Of a DNA stretch of 64,000 bases, positions 16,723 through 27,159 are shown piece by piece; position 1 is the first letter of the stretch; each line of letters starts with the position of its first letter. The notes beneath the pieces are model-generated. The model did not search any database, was not told the origin of the DNA, and saw only the letters and a program-made list of their open reading frames with translations. Location: the NCBI RefSeq assembly GCF_050908235.1, contig NZ_CP194340.1; one strand, given 5' to 3'. The stretch comes from Pseudoramibacter alactolyticus. GTDB lineage: Bacteria > Bacillota > Clostridia > Eubacteriales > Eubacteriaceae. A program made the position numbers and the translations under genes.

Positions 16723-16724
16723 AA
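16696..16724 (-). promoter_or_regulatory. gdhA promoter candidate
   Basis: On the minus strand TTGATT and TATAAT are separated by 17 bases, about 70 bases before the start codon. The upstream dyad covers the -35 box and the first half of the spacer. Confidence 0.68.
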
Positions 16725-16767
16725 CATTTATTTCGCATTTTAATGTTCTTTATAACATACAAAATGA

Positions 16768-17214
16768 TCAGAGCTCATCCATTGCCTGATTGACCAATGC
16801 ATCGGCACGATTGTTGCCGGCATCATCCGCATGGCCCTTTACCTTTGTAAAGATTACCTCATGCTGGGACACCAATCGGTCCAATTCCTGCCACAACTCT
16901 GCATTCCTCAGTGCCCCGGCTTTACCCCGGGTCCATCCCTTTGCTTTCCATCCACTTATCCAATTTTGATTAAAGGCATTCACCACATAAGCCGAATCAG
17001 AGTGAATCGTGACACGGCATGGCTCTTTGAGCATTTTCAATGCGGTAATGACTGCCAGAAGCTCCATTTTATTATTGGTTGTATTTCTATAGCCCTTTTT
17101 AAATTCTTTTTGATAATCACCATAAATCAAAACACCGCCAATGCCGCCGATATTTTCGCGGTCCTGACCATTTCCACGACAGCCGCCGTCTGTGTAAATT
17201 TCAACATTTTTCAT
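16768..17214 (-). CDS. rnhA: Ribonuclease HI
   Basis: Cuts the RNA strand of RNA-DNA hybrids. The 148-residue protein begins MKNVEIYTDGGCRGNG and has the four acidic catalytic residues in order: Asp in YTDGG, Glu in NNKMELLAV, Asp in IHSDSAYV and Asp in NNRADALV. The start at 17214 has AGGTG seven bases upstream; the open frame upstream runs through the leuS terminator and the end of leuS and is not translated. It may be expressed by read-through from leuS. Confidence 0.95.
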   Translation of the reverse strand: MKNVEIYTDGGCRGNGQDRENIGGIGGVLIYGDYQKEFKKGYRNTTNNKMELLAVITALKMLKEPCRVTIHSDSAYVVNAFNQNWISGWKAKGWTRGKAGALRNAELWQELDRLVSQHEVIFTKVKGHADDAGNNRADALVNQAMDEL

Positions 17215-17231
17215 CAATTCACCTATGCTAT

Positions 17232-17260
17232 AAAAAAGGCTGCCGATACTCAGCAGCCTT
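17232..17260 (-). terminator. Terminator of leuS
   Basis: AAGGCTGC (17236-17243) pairs with GCAGCCTT (17253-17260); on the minus strand the stem is followed by TTTTTT. It lies between leuS and rnhA. Confidence 0.8.
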
Positions 17261-17275
17261 AGTTTTAAAAGTCTA

Positions 17276-19687
17276 TTATTTTGCAACGATATTATAGATC
17301 TTTCCTGGAATGAATATCTCTTTGATGATGTGTTTGCCTTCCAGAAATTTTTGAATATTTTCGTTGTCCAGTGCAAGCTGATGCGCCTGATCCTGATCGC
17401 CATCAATCGAAAGCGTAATCTTGCCGCGAACCTTGCCATTAACCTGCACTGCCATTTCGATCACAGCATCAACCGTTTTGGTTTCGTCATATTCTGGCCA
17501 ATCGGTTTGATGCAGTTCGCCGGCAAAATCAGCCATTTCCCAAAGTTCTTCCGTGATATGAGGGGCAACCGGATAAAGCAGTTTCAAGAAGTCACGATAT
17601 TCCGCCTTAGTGGTCTGCCCCACCCGATTAAAATGATTGAGCAAGCTCATCAAAGCAGCAATTGCCGTGTTGAACTTCATCGCTTCATAATCTTCACTGA
17701 CTCTTTTAATGGTTTTGTGCATATCATTTTCCAGTTCCTTAGAAAATGTGTCTCCTTCTACCACCATGTCCTGCAATTTCCAAACCCGGTCCAAGAAGCG
17801 GCGGCAACCCTTAATCCCGTTATCCGACCAAGGTGCCGGTTTTTCATAATCGCCAATAAACATAATGTAAGTCCGAAGCGTGTCAGCACCATATTCAGCA
17901 ATGATGTCATTGGGGTTAACCACATTGCCCTTGGATTTGCTCATTTTTTCGCCATCCGATCCCAGGATAAGTCCCTGAGCGGTTCGCTTGGCATAGGGCT
18001 CTTTGGTGGGAACGACACCAATATCATATAAAAATTGATGCCAGAATCGCGAGTAGAGTAAATGACGAGTAACGTGCTCCATTCCGCCATTATACCAATC
18101 GACGGACAGCCAATATTTAAGTTTGTCCATATCGGCCAAACATTCGTCATTGTGATTATCTATATATCTCAAAAAATACCAGCTGGAACCGGCCCATTGC
18201 GGCATGGTATCGGTTTCCCGTCTGGCGGGACGCCCGCATTTCGGACAAGTGGTATTGACCCAATCTTCAATTTCTGCCAGCGGCGATTCTCCGGTATCCG
18301 TCGGTTCGTAATGGGAGACTTTTGGCAATTCCACCGGTAAATCAGATTCCGGTACTGGGACCGTCCCGCAATGCTCACAATAAACGATCGGGATCGGTTC
18401 ACCCCAATAACGCTGGCGGTTGAATGCCCAGTCCTTCATTTTATAGTTGACGGTCTTCTTGCCAAGGCCTTTTTCTTCTAAATAGGCGATCATGTCCGGA
18501 ATCGCCTCTTTAACCTGCTTGCCGCTTAAAAATCCCGAATTGACCATTTCACCAGAACTAACATCGGTGAATGCTTCTTGTTCAACGTTTCCGCCTTTGA
18601 TTACTTCCACGATTGGCAGATTAAATTTCTTGGCAAAATCCCAGTCGCGGGCATCGTGTGCCGGCACCGCCATAATTGCACCGGTTCCGTATCCCATCAT
18701 GACATAATCCGCAATAAAAATCGGGATGGCATCGCCAGTAACCGGATTGATGGCCTGAATACCTTCAATTTTAACACCGGTTTTATCTTTAGCCAGCTGA
18801 ACCCGTTCAAATTCCGTCTTGTGCTGCGCGTTTTCTTTATAAGCATTCACCGCATCCATATTCTGGATTTCATCGGCAAGCTCTTCAATAAGTGGATGTT
18901 CCGGCGCAATGACCATAAAGGTTACACCGTACAGCGTATCGGCTCTGGTGGTAAAAACCTTCAATGCCTGATCGTGATCAGCAATGGAGAAGTTAATTTC
19001 TGCACCGACGGATTTACCAATCCAATTTTCCTGTTCCGTTCGAATCCGGGGAAGGTAATCCACTTCATCCAGACCCTGGAGCAATTTTTCAGCATATTCG
19101 CGGATCTTTAAAAACCAGACGTCTTTTTCCATCTGGACCACCGGCGAACCGCAGCGATCGCATTTGCCGTCCCGGAAATCCTCATTCGACAAGACCACTT
19201 TGCAGCCCGTGCAGAAATTGACATAAGTATGATCTTTGTAAGCCAATCCGTGTTTATACATCTGTAAAAAGATCCACTGCGTCCATTTGAAATAAGCCGG
19301 ATCCGTTGTGTCAACCGTATGATCCCAGTCAAACGAATAACCGATGGCTTTCAGCTGTTGGGTAAAGACCTCAATGTTGTGATCTGTCACTTCCCGGGGG
19401 TGTTTCCCGGTTTTAATCGCGTAATTTTCTGTCGGGAGGCCAAAAGCATCAAAACCAATGGGAAATAAAACGTTGTAACCCTGCATGCGACGTTTTCTGG
19501 CAATCACTTCCAAAGATGTGTATGCTCGAACATGACCGACGTGAAGGCCGACACCGCTCGGATATGGGAATTCGACCAATCCGTAAAACTTCGGCCGTGT
19601 CATATTACTATCCGTCGCAAAAGCGTTCGTTTCCTCCCAATGCTTCTGCCATTTTTTTTCAATCTTTTCGTGATGATATTTTATCAT
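17276..19687 (-). CDS. leuS: Leucyl-tRNA synthetase
   Basis: Charges tRNA-Leu. The 803-residue class I enzyme has the HIGH motif as HVGH (about 49-52) in FPYPSGVGLHVGHVRAY, a zinc-type Cys cluster (CTGC, CDRC), the CP1 editing domain with TRADTLYGVTFMV, and KMSKS in DGEKMSKSKGN. Length is normal for bacterial LeuRS. ATG 19687 is preceded by GGGGAGG. The 82-base gap to uvrA is too short for a T-box leader, so regulation is not by that means here. Confidence 0.98.
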   Translation of the reverse strand: MIKYHHEKIEKKWQKHWEETNAFATDSNMTRPKFYGLVEFPYPSGVGLHVGHVRAYTSLEVIARKRRMQGYNVLFPIGFDAFGLPTENYAIKTGKHPREVTDHNIEVFTQQLKAIGYSFDWDHTVDTTDPAYFKWTQWIFLQMYKHGLAYKDHTYVNFCTGCKVVLSNEDFRDGKCDRCGSPVVQMEKDVWFLKIREYAEKLLQGLDEVDYLPRIRTEQENWIGKSVGAEINFSIADHDQALKVFTTRADTLYGVTFMVIAPEHPLIEELADEIQNMDAVNAYKENAQHKTEFERVQLAKDKTGVKIEGIQAINPVTGDAIPIFIADYVMMGYGTGAIMAVPAHDARDWDFAKKFNLPIVEVIKGGNVEQEAFTDVSSGEMVNSGFLSGKQVKEAIPDMIAYLEEKGLGKKTVNYKMKDWAFNRQRYWGEPIPIVYCEHCGTVPVPESDLPVELPKVSHYEPTDTGESPLAEIEDWVNTTCPKCGRPARRETDTMPQWAGSSWYFLRYIDNHNDECLADMDKLKYWLSVDWYNGGMEHVTRHLLYSRFWHQFLYDIGVVPTKEPYAKRTAQGLILGSDGEKMSKSKGNVVNPNDIIAEYGADTLRTYIMFIGDYEKPAPWSDNGIKGCRRFLDRVWKLQDMVVEGDTFSKELENDMHKTIKRVSEDYEAMKFNTAIAALMSLLNHFNRVGQTTKAEYRDFLKLLYPVAPHITEELWEMADFAGELHQTDWPEYDETKTVDAVIEMAVQVNGKVRGKITLSIDGDQDQAHQLALDNENIQKFLEGKHIIKEIFIPGKIYNIVAK

Positions 19688-19769
19688 TGGTGCCTCCCCA
19701 TTAAAATCTTATGAACCACTTCATTATAGCGATGGGCCTGTGGCGTGTCAAATGCTTTATCTGCCTTTG

Positions 19770-22619
19770 CTACGCCCGCAGACGCTCCGTCACATCTCGG
19801 GCGGATCCCTTTCGTGTCAAAACCTCCCTAAGATATTGCCCGGTATAGGATTCCGGAACGCGTGCCACTTCTTCGGGCGTGCCCTGCGCCACAATCGTGC
19901 CGCCGCCGTCGCCGCCTTCCGGGCCGAGATCGATGATATGATCCGCCACCTTAATCACATCGAGATGGTGTTCAATCACAACGACAGTATTCCCCAAATC
20001 AACCAGCTGATGCATGATCGTTACGAGTTTAGCCACATCGTCAATATGCAGCCCCGTCGTCGGTTCATCCAGAATATAGAGGGTTTTACCCGTATTCTGC
20101 CGGGATAATTCGGTTGCCAATTTAATGCGTTGTGCTTCCCCGCCGGATAATTGCGTCGAAGGCTGTCCCAATTTGATATAGCCCAAGCCCACATCGTGAA
20201 GCGTCTGCAATTTGCGCTTCAGCCGGGGCAAATTGGTAAAGAACTCAAGGGCTTCATCCACGGTCATGTTCAAGACTTCCGCAATATTTTTATCTCGATA
20301 TTTCACTTCAAGGGTTTCCCGGTTATAGCGCGCGCCGCCGCAGACCTCGCAGGGTACGTAAACATCCGGCAAGAAATGCATTTCGATTTTTAAAATACCG
20401 TCCCCGTGACAGGTTTCACATCGGCCGCCTTTAACATTAAAACTAAAACGTCCCTTCTTATAGCCGCGCGCCTTCGCTTCGTTGGTGCTCGCAAAAAGAT
20501 CGCGGATCAAATCAAAAAGGCCTGTATATGTTGCCGGATTGGAACGCGGTGTTCGACCGATCGGCGATTGGTCAATAGCAATAACCTTGTCGATATTTTC
20601 CGTCCCGGTGATTGTCTTGTGCTTGCCCGGACGTTTATAACTGCGATACAGTTTGCGTGAAACGCCGTTATACAAAATATCGTTGATCAAAGTCGACTTA
20701 CCAGAACCGGAAACCCCGGTGACCAAGACAAGTTTTCCCAAGGGAAATGTCACGTCAATCTGCTTTAGGTTATGTTCGGCTGCCCCCTTAATCGTAATAA
20801 ATTGCCCGTTCCCTCCCCGCCGCTTTTTCGGAACCGGAATGAATTTTTCACCGGAAAGATAGCGCCCTGTCAGAGACCTGGGATTCTTTCGGATGGCTTC
20901 AGCCGTTCCTTCTGCCACGACTTCCCCGCCGTGAATCCCGGCTTTCGGCCCGATATCGACGATCCAATCTGCTTCAAGCATCGTCTCTTCATCGTGTTCA
21001 ACCACAATGAGCGTGTTCCCCAAATCCGTTAAATGTCGAAGGGATCGCAGCAATTTGCGGTTATCCCGTTGATGAAGACCAATGCTGGGTTCATCCAAAA
21101 CATAAAGCACGCCGGTAAGACCGGTGCCGATCTGCGTTGCCAGACGAATGCGCTGGCTTTCCCCCCCGGATAAAGTACCGGCAGATCGCGCCAACGTTAA
21201 ATATTCCAAGCCAACATCCTGTAAAAATTTCAGACGATTTTTGATTTCGACAATGATTTGGCCGGCAATCATCATTTCATGTTCAGATAAATCCGGTGCT
21301 TCAAAAAAAGCCAGCTCGTCTCGAATCGGCATCTTCGTCAATTCAATGATATTTTTATCGCATACCGTTACCGCCAGGCTGTTGGAATTTAAGCGGTCGC
21401 CATGACAAACCGGGCATGGAATATCGGCCATATAACGCTCAATGAACCCCCGCATGGTGTCAGATCTGGTTTCCCGGAAGCGCCGCTCCATATTGTTGAC
21501 CAAACCCTCGAAAGTCGTGGTGTAAGTCCCTGTGAATTTCCCGTCGTATTCCACCGTCACTTCGTCATCACTGCCATACAGCAGTTCATTCATAAAAGCA
21601 TCGGACATCGCTTCAATCGGTGTGTGTATATCAAAGCCATGTTTGCGCAGCAAACTTTTTATCATGACCAACAAATGCTTGTTCTCATTTTTTAAGCCGA
21701 AAAACTTAATGGCACCTTCATCAATGGATAAACCTTTGTCTGGGATTAAAAGATCCGGATCGATTTCCTTGTGAAAGCCCAAACCGTTACAGGCCGGACA
21801 CATCCCGTAGGGATTATTGAAGGAGAACGATCTCGGCTCGGGCACTTCCATGGAAATGCCGCAATCCGGACAGGATAATTTTTCACTATACAGCCGGCTT
21901 TCGCCATCGATCACTTGACAACGCACCAATCCGTCGGCCATCTTCAAAGCCGTTTCGACCGAATCAGTCAAACGCTTCTCAAGCGATGAACGCCGCTTCA
22001 AACGGTCCACCACCACATCGATGCTATGTTTGACATTTTTTTTAAGTTTAATTTCATCTGAAAGATTGTGAATCTCGCCATCCACCATCACGCGCACATA
22101 GCCTTCCTTTTTCAGATGATTGAGAATCTTTTTATGTTGCCCTTTTTCGCTGCGGACAACCGGGGCCAGAATCATAAATTTGGTCCCTTCCGGCAGCTGC
22201 ATCATGCTGTCCACAATCTGGTCGATGCTCTGAGAAGAAATGGGCTTGCCGCAACACGGGCAGTGCGGGATGCCCACCCGTGCATAAAGCAAACGAAAAT
22301 AATCGTAAATCTCCGTTACCGTTCCCACCGTCGAACGCGGATTGCGGTTGGTTGTCTTCTGATCAATTGAAACTGCCGGAGACAATCCCTCAATTTTATC
22401 GACGTTCGGCTTTTGGGAATTACCCAAAAACATCCGCGCATACGACGACAAAGATTCTACATAGCGGCGCTGCCCTTCGGCATAAATCGTGTCAAAGGCC
22501 AACGTCGATTTACCCGAACCAGAAACGCCGGTAAACACGACCAGTTTTTCCCGCGGGATATCCACATTGATATTTTTTAAATTGTGCTCTTTCGCACCTC
22601 TCACAGATAAATATTTCAT
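19770..22619 (-). CDS. uvrA: Excinuclease ABC subunit A
   Basis: Damage-recognition ATPase of nucleotide excision repair. The 949-residue protein has two ABC units: Walker A GVSGSGKST twice (near the N-terminus and near 640), two signature motifs (SGGESQRIRLA and SGGEAQRIKLA), and zinc-finger cysteines in CPDCG..CPACNGLG and CETCHGDG..CEVCGG. The uvrB gene lies 18 bases upstream, so the two are co-transcribed. uvrC is not in the window. Confidence 0.98.
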   Translation of the reverse strand: MKYLSVRGAKEHNLKNINVDIPREKLVVFTGVSGSGKSTLAFDTIYAEGQRRYVESLSSYARMFLGNSQKPNVDKIEGLSPAVSIDQKTTNRNPRSTVGTVTEIYDYFRLLYARVGIPHCPCCGKPISSQSIDQIVDSMMQLPEGTKFMILAPVVRSEKGQHKKILNHLKKEGYVRVMVDGEIHNLSDEIKLKKNVKHSIDVVVDRLKRRSSLEKRLTDSVETALKMADGLVRCQVIDGESRLYSEKLSCPDCGISMEVPEPRSFSFNNPYGMCPACNGLGFHKEIDPDLLIPDKGLSIDEGAIKFFGLKNENKHLLVMIKSLLRKHGFDIHTPIEAMSDAFMNELLYGSDDEVTVEYDGKFTGTYTTTFEGLVNNMERRFRETRSDTMRGFIERYMADIPCPVCHGDRLNSNSLAVTVCDKNIIELTKMPIRDELAFFEAPDLSEHEMMIAGQIIVEIKNRLKFLQDVGLEYLTLARSAGTLSGGESQRIRLATQIGTGLTGVLYVLDEPSIGLHQRDNRKLLRSLRHLTDLGNTLIVVEHDEETMLEADWIVDIGPKAGIHGGEVVAEGTAEAIRKNPRSLTGRYLSGEKFIPVPKKRRGGNGQFITIKGAAEHNLKQIDVTFPLGKLVLVTGVSGSGKSTLINDILYNGVSRKLYRSYKRPGKHKTITGTENIDKVIAIDQSPIGRTPRSNPATYTGLFDLIRDLFASTNEAKARGYKKGRFSFNVKGGRCETCHGDGILKIEMHFLPDVYVPCEVCGGARYNRETLEVKYRDKNIAEVLNMTVDEALEFFTNLPRLKRKLQTLHDVGLGYIKLGQPSTQLSGGEAQRIKLATELSRQNTGKTLYILDEPTTGLHIDDVAKLVTIMHQLVDLGNTVVVIEHHLDVIKVADHIIDLGPEGGDGGGTIVAQGTPEEVARVPESYTGQYLREVLTRKGSARDVTERLRA

Positions 22620-22637
22620 GATGATTCCTAATTTTTG

Positions 22638-24614
22638 TTATTTAACCGCCGCTTCCAAGCGCTGAATCTGATCTCGAAGCGCGGCCGCCTTTTCGAATTC
22701 CAGATGCGCAGCGGCCTCCTGCATTTGTTTTCTCAGTTCATTAATATCCATTTCAGCGGGCTCTGGCTGAACCTTTGCATCGTATGCTTCCGGCTTTTCA
22801 GCTACTTTTGTCACTTCAATCACGTCGTGAATATCCTTGACCACAGTTTTTGGTGTAATGTGGTGTTTTTCATTATAGGCCTGCTGAATCCTGCGGCGAC
22901 GATTGGTTTCTGTAATGGCGCGGTCCATCGATTTTGTAATATTATCCGCGTACATGATCACGCGACCATCTGCGTTTCTCGCCGCGCGGCCAATGGTTTG
23001 AACAAGCGAAGTTTCACTTCTCAAATACCCTTCTTTATCGGCATCCAAAACGGCCACCAGTCCCACTTCCGGCAAATCAAGTCCTTCGCGCAGCAAATTG
23101 ATCCCAACCAAAACATCAAATTTTCCTAAACGCAGATCCCGAAGAATTTCCATGCGTTCGATGGTATCGATGTCCGAATGCAGATAGCGCACCCGCACCC
23201 CATTGTCTTTCAGATAATCCGTCAAATCTTCCGCCATCTTTTTGGTCAGCGTTGTGATGAGCACACGCTCCCGATGGCTGGTGGTCTCACGAATTTCACC
23301 CAGAAGATCGTCGATTTGCCCCTTAATGGGCCTCACGGAAATTTTCGGATCCAAGAGCCCCGTTGGGCGAATCAATTGTTCCACAATCTGTTCACTATGC
23401 TTCTTTTCGTAGGGACCGGGCGTTGCCGTTGTAAAAACCATTTGATGAATTTTGCCTTCAAACTCTTGGAACGTCAACGGCCGGTTATCGTAGGCGGAGG
23501 GTAAACGAAACCCGTAGTCCACCAAATTTTTTTTGCGCGCGCGGTCGCCGGCACTCATCCCGCCAATCTGCGGAATGGAGACATGGGATTCATCGGCAAT
23601 CATCAGAAAATCATCAGGAAAATAATCGATCAAGGTGTACGGCGGACTGCCTGCCGAAATCCCGTTAATGTGCCGCGTGTAGTTCTCAATCCCGGTGCAG
23701 TATCCCATTTCCTGAAGCATCTCCAAGTCATAATTGGTTCGCTGCAAGATGCGTTGGGCTTCTACCAATCGATTGTGCTCATTAAACCAGGCATAGCGTT
23801 CACCCAATTCTTCCCGGATACCTTTAATGGCTGATTCGAGCCGCTCCGGCGTCGTCGTATAATGGGAGGCAGGAAAAATGGAAATGTGACTCAATTCTCC
23901 GGTGATTTCTCCCGTGATCACATTGATCTCCGTGATTCGGTCGATTTCGTCATCGAAGAATTCAATGCGAACGGCTTTATCCGTCGATGCTGCCGGGAAA
24001 ATTTCCAATACATCGCCGCGAACACGAAAATTATTGCGCTCAAAACCAATATCATTTCTCGTGTACTGAATTTCAACAAGTTTGCGGATAATGTCGTCCC
24101 GGTCTTTTACCATGCCCGGGCGCAGCGATAAAACAAGATTCTCATAGTCTATTGGGCTTCCCAGACCGTAAATACAGGAAACCGACGCAATGATGATCAC
24201 ATCCCGGCGCTCAAAAAGCGCAGCCGTTGCCGAATGCCGCAATTTATCGATCTCGTCATTAATCGAAGAATCCTTTTCGATATAAATATCGCGCCCGGGC
24301 ACATAAGCCTCGGGCTGATAATAATCGTAGTAAGACACGAAATATTCAACAGCGTTATTTGGAAAAAAGCTTCGAAATTCATTGGCAAGCTGCGCCGCTA
24401 ATGTTTTATTATGTGCAATAATAAGCGTCGGTTTCTGAACGGCTTCAATAACCTTTGCCATTGTATATGTCTTGCCGGATCCTGTAACCCCTAAAAGAGT
24501 TTGATATTTCAGACCTTTTTTGATGCCCTTAGCAATTTTCTCGATCGCCTGCCCTTGATCTCCTTTTGGTTCATAATCTGAGACGACTTCAAAGGGCTGA
24601 TTTTCTCTTTCCAT
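22638..24614 (-). CDS. uvrB: Excinuclease ABC subunit B
   Basis: Helicase-like partner of UvrA that verifies damage. The 658-residue protein has Walker A GVTGSGKTYTMA, the beta-hairpin region YYDYYQPEAYVP, the DESH box, QTIGRAARNADGRVIMYAD, and a C-terminal UVR domain (LRKQMQEAAAHLEFEKAAALRD). The start is taken as ATG 24614 because AAAAGGTG lies about nine bases upstream; the in-frame GTG at 24626 is part of that ribosome binding site. It follows ctpA closely. Confidence 0.98.
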   Translation of the reverse strand: MERENQPFEVVSDYEPKGDQGQAIEKIAKGIKKGLKYQTLLGVTGSGKTYTMAKVIEAVQKPTLIIAHNKTLAAQLANEFRSFFPNNAVEYFVSYYDYYQPEAYVPGRDIYIEKDSSINDEIDKLRHSATAALFERRDVIIIASVSCIYGLGSPIDYENLVLSLRPGMVKDRDDIIRKLVEIQYTRNDIGFERNNFRVRGDVLEIFPAASTDKAVRIEFFDDEIDRITEINVITGEITGELSHISIFPASHYTTTPERLESAIKGIREELGERYAWFNEHNRLVEAQRILQRTNYDLEMLQEMGYCTGIENYTRHINGISAGSPPYTLIDYFPDDFLMIADESHVSIPQIGGMSAGDRARKKNLVDYGFRLPSAYDNRPLTFQEFEGKIHQMVFTTATPGPYEKKHSEQIVEQLIRPTGLLDPKISVRPIKGQIDDLLGEIRETTSHRERVLITTLTKKMAEDLTDYLKDNGVRVRYLHSDIDTIERMEILRDLRLGKFDVLVGINLLREGLDLPEVGLVAVLDADKEGYLRSETSLVQTIGRAARNADGRVIMYADNITKSMDRAITETNRRRRIQQAYNEKHHITPKTVVKDIHDVIEVTKVAEKPEAYDAKVQPEPAEMDINELRKQMQEAAAHLEFEKAAALRDQIQRLEAAVK

Positions 24615-24629
24615 TTTTATTTTCACCTT

Positions 24630-25838
24630 TTAGCGTGCGACTACTTCCAACGCTTTCTGAAGCTGCAGGTCTTGTCTCTCTGGTACAATGACAACATTTT
24701 GGTAAGCTTTTGATTGTTTTACCACATAGTCAGGGGCCAATCCTTTTTTATGGATATTACGACCCTTTGGCGTGAAGTACTGGGCAATCGTCAATTTATA
24801 ACCGCTGCCATCCAACAGCGGCACCACTTCCTGCACAATGCCCTTGCCAAACGTTTTGCTTCCAACCAGAGAAGCTTTTTTGGTATCCTGCAATGCGCCG
24901 GCTAAAATTTCCGAAGCGCTGGCGGAATAACCATTCACCAAAAGCGCCACCGGCTGATCAAAATGTTCCTGACTCGTTGCTCGGTAATCCTCACGATGCC
25001 CATTTTTATCCACTGTATAAACCACTTCGCCTCTACCCACAATATTATCGGCCACCTTTACCGCCGAATCAACAATGCCGCCACCGTTCCAGCGCAAATC
25101 AATCACCAGGCCATCGATTTGCTGAGTTCGAAGCGCCTTTAATTGTGTATTAAACTCACGGCTGGTTTTTTCGGTAAATTCAGCAATTGCGATATAGCCG
25201 ATTTTTCGATTATTCCGGGATATCACCCTTGAACTAACCGTCGGGGTGGTGATGGCGCGACGGACCAGCGTCAGATCTTTCTTTTTTCCGTTACGTTCAA
25301 TGCCAACCATTACCTTCGTTCCCGATTTCCCCTTGATTTTCGAAACAACCGCTGCGGTTCCCTTGCCTGCCATGGAATGGCCATTCACCGAAAGAATTTT
25401 GTCACCGATTTTTAAGTCTGCATTAGCTGCCGGCGAATTTTTAAAAACCGTTGCAATAATGGCATTTCGAGCACTATCTTCCGTTACCGCAATACCAATA
25501 CCGACATAAGTCCCGGAAATGGATTGATTCATCTCTTTCATCTGAGATTTAGAGTAGTACTCCGAATACCGATCGCCGACCGCCTTGAACATGGCTCTGT
25601 AAGCCGATGTGCTGACTTTATTTAATGTGATGTTCTGATAATACCGATCTTGAATGGCGCTTTCCAATGTGGCGAATTTTTGTGCATCGTGTGCTGTCCT
25701 TCGGCTTGATGCTGAAATTACATAACGTTTTGGCAAATGCCATACGCCCATTGCCGTTAATACAAAAGTCATCGCGTTGGTCACCAATATCAAACTTATC
25801 ACCCAAAGCCATTTTTGGGGACGTCTTTTTTCCTGCAT
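24630..25838 (-). CDS. ctpA: S41-family C-terminal processing peptidase
   Basis: A membrane-anchored serine protease (CtpA/CtpB type). The 402-residue protein has an N-terminal membrane anchor (about 10-30), a PDZ domain (GTYVGIGIAV..GDKILSVNGHSM), and the S41 core with the catalytic Ser in NGYSASASEILAGAL and Lys in SKTFGKGIVQ. ATG 25838 follows AAGGAG; the TTG at 25853 lies upstream of that site and is rejected. It directly follows the M23 hydrolase and ftsEX, so a role in turnover of wall-cleaving factors is a reasonable inference. Confidence 0.94.
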   Translation of the reverse strand: MQEKRRPQKWLWVISLILVTNAMTFVLTAMGVWHLPKRYVISASSRRTAHDAQKFATLESAIQDRYYQNITLNKVSTSAYRAMFKAVGDRYSEYYSKSQMKEMNQSISGTYVGIGIAVTEDSARNAIIATVFKNSPAANADLKIGDKILSVNGHSMAGKGTAAVVSKIKGKSGTKVMVGIERNGKKKDLTLVRRAITTPTVSSRVISRNNRKIGYIAIAEFTEKTSREFNTQLKALRTQQIDGLVIDLRWNGGGIVDSAVKVADNIVGRGEVVYTVDKNGHREDYRATSQEHFDQPVALLVNGYSASASEILAGALQDTKKASLVGSKTFGKGIVQEVVPLLDGSGYKLTIAQYFTPKGRNIHKKGLAPDYVVKQSKAYQNVVIVPERQDLQLQKALEVVAR

Positions 25839-25929
25839 ATTCAACTCCTTCAAAGCTAATTGTCATATTGTATCACACTCAAGAATGAGTTCAATCAAAT
25901 TTATTTGACAAACAATTCTGACCCAAAAT

Positions 25930-25956
25930 AAAAAATCCAGACCAAATGATCTGGAT
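25930..25956 (-). terminator. Terminator of the ftsE-ftsX-hydrolase unit
   Basis: ATCCAGA (25935-25941) pairs with TCTGGAT (25950-25956); on the minus strand the stem is followed by TTTTTTATTTT. It lies 8 bases past the M23 hydrolase stop and separates it from ctpA. Confidence 0.8.
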
Positions 25957-25963
25957 CGAAATT

Positions 25964-27133
25964 TTAGGGTTGAACATATCGGAGCGGATTAACATAATCG
26001 CCATTAACCATGATACCAAAATGTAAATGCGGACCAGTTGAGTGCCCGGTCGAACCGACATAACCAATCACATCGCCCTGATTTACCCGCTGCCCTTTGG
26101 AAACGGCGATTCTGCTTTGATGACCATACAACGTTGTTACCCCATTGCCGTGATTAATCATCACACAATTGCCATAACCGCCGCTTGTACCGGCAAAGAT
26201 CACCGTACCGGAAGCCGAGGCGTAGATGGGAGCCCCCTGGCCGGCACCAATGTCAATTCCCTGATGATTAGTGCTGCCGATACCGCCCGGAGACTTGCGG
26301 CTGCCAAAACCGGAAGTGATGCGCTTAACCGAAACGGGCCATTTGAATCCTGACGAAGTACTTGATGCTTTTTCAGTCGTCGTCTGCCCTGCCGCGCTTT
26401 CAGCCTTTGCAATGGCAGCCATTTCATTATCGGCCGATTGAATAACCTGATTTTGCTTCCGAATCTCTGCTTGATACTGAGCGACCAACGTCTTGTTTTT
26501 TTCAAGTAATGTTTTTTGTTCTGTTCTCGCTCTTTCCAAATCCTGTTTTGCCTGCGTCTGCTTTTGCAAGGTCGCTTCCAAATTGGCCTGTATAGATTGC
26601 AGCTCTTTCTTTTTAGTTTCCAAATTGGCCTGCATGGATTTTAGGGAATCCAGCTTCTGTTGATCCGCTGCCGCGATTGATTTGATCAATTTTATGCGGC
26701 CGACCAACTCCGCAAAATCTTTAGACGAAAACATCATTGTCGTATAGCTTTCTTTGCCATACATATACATTACACGCAAACGCTCGTTCAATTTTGATTG
26801 CTGCTTTTGTTGCTGAATTTTCAATTGGTTGATCTCAGCTTGCTTCGCCGCAATTTGCCGCTGATAATCTGCTTTTAACGCATTGGTCTTTTCGATCTCT
26901 TGATCGGCCGTTTTGATTTTATTGTCAAGCGCTGTCAGAGCCCGTGTCAAACCCTGAATTGTTGTCTGGGTAGTGTTGATGTGTTCTTCTGCCTGCGCCT
27001 TTTGCTTTAACGCCTGGTTCTTTTTCGCTGCCAGATCTGCTTGGTTACCAGCCAAAACCGGGGTGGTCACAAAAGCAGTACAAGCCAATGTTAAGACTAC
27101 CGCCAAACTTTTTTGTTTGATTTTTCTCTTCAT
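25964..27133 (-). CDS. Coiled-coil M23 peptidoglycan hydrolase (EnvC/PcsB-type role)
   Basis: The 389-residue exported protein has a signal peptide (cleavage after PVLAG, about residue 28), a long coiled coil (about 35-235, rich in Lys, Gln, Glu) and a C-terminal LytM/M23 domain. Zinc ligands are visible in NHQGIDIG (His, Asp) and GPHLHFGI (second His), with the catalytic His in LYGHQS. The gene lies 27 bases after ftsX, so it is the likely hydrolase activated through FtsEX at the septum or side wall, as for EnvC, PcsB, CwlO and RipC in other bacteria. Unlike EnvC, its zinc ligands are complete, so it should be catalytic itself. Confidence 0.93.
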   Translation of the reverse strand: MKRKIKQKSLAVVLTLACTAFVTTPVLAGNQADLAAKKNQALKQKAQAEEHINTTQTTIQGLTRALTALDNKIKTADQEIEKTNALKADYQRQIAAKQAEINQLKIQQQKQQSKLNERLRVMYMYGKESYTTMMFSSKDFAELVGRIKLIKSIAAADQQKLDSLKSMQANLETKKKELQSIQANLEATLQKQTQAKQDLERARTEQKTLLEKNKTLVAQYQAEIRKQNQVIQSADNEMAAIAKAESAAGQTTTEKASSTSSGFKWPVSVKRITSGFGSRKSPGGIGSTNHQGIDIGAGQGAPIYASASGTVIFAGTSGGYGNCVMINHGNGVTTLYGHQSRIAVSKGQRVNQGDVIGYVGSTGHSTGPHLHFGIMVNGDYVNPLRYVQP

Positions 27134-27159
27134 CCTGTCTCGAACCCCAATCTACGCCA

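Noticed and set aside
19688..19769. Possible T-box leader in front of leuS
   Set aside because: Only 82 bases separate leuS from uvrA, and no specifier loop, T-box core sequence or terminator pair is visible.
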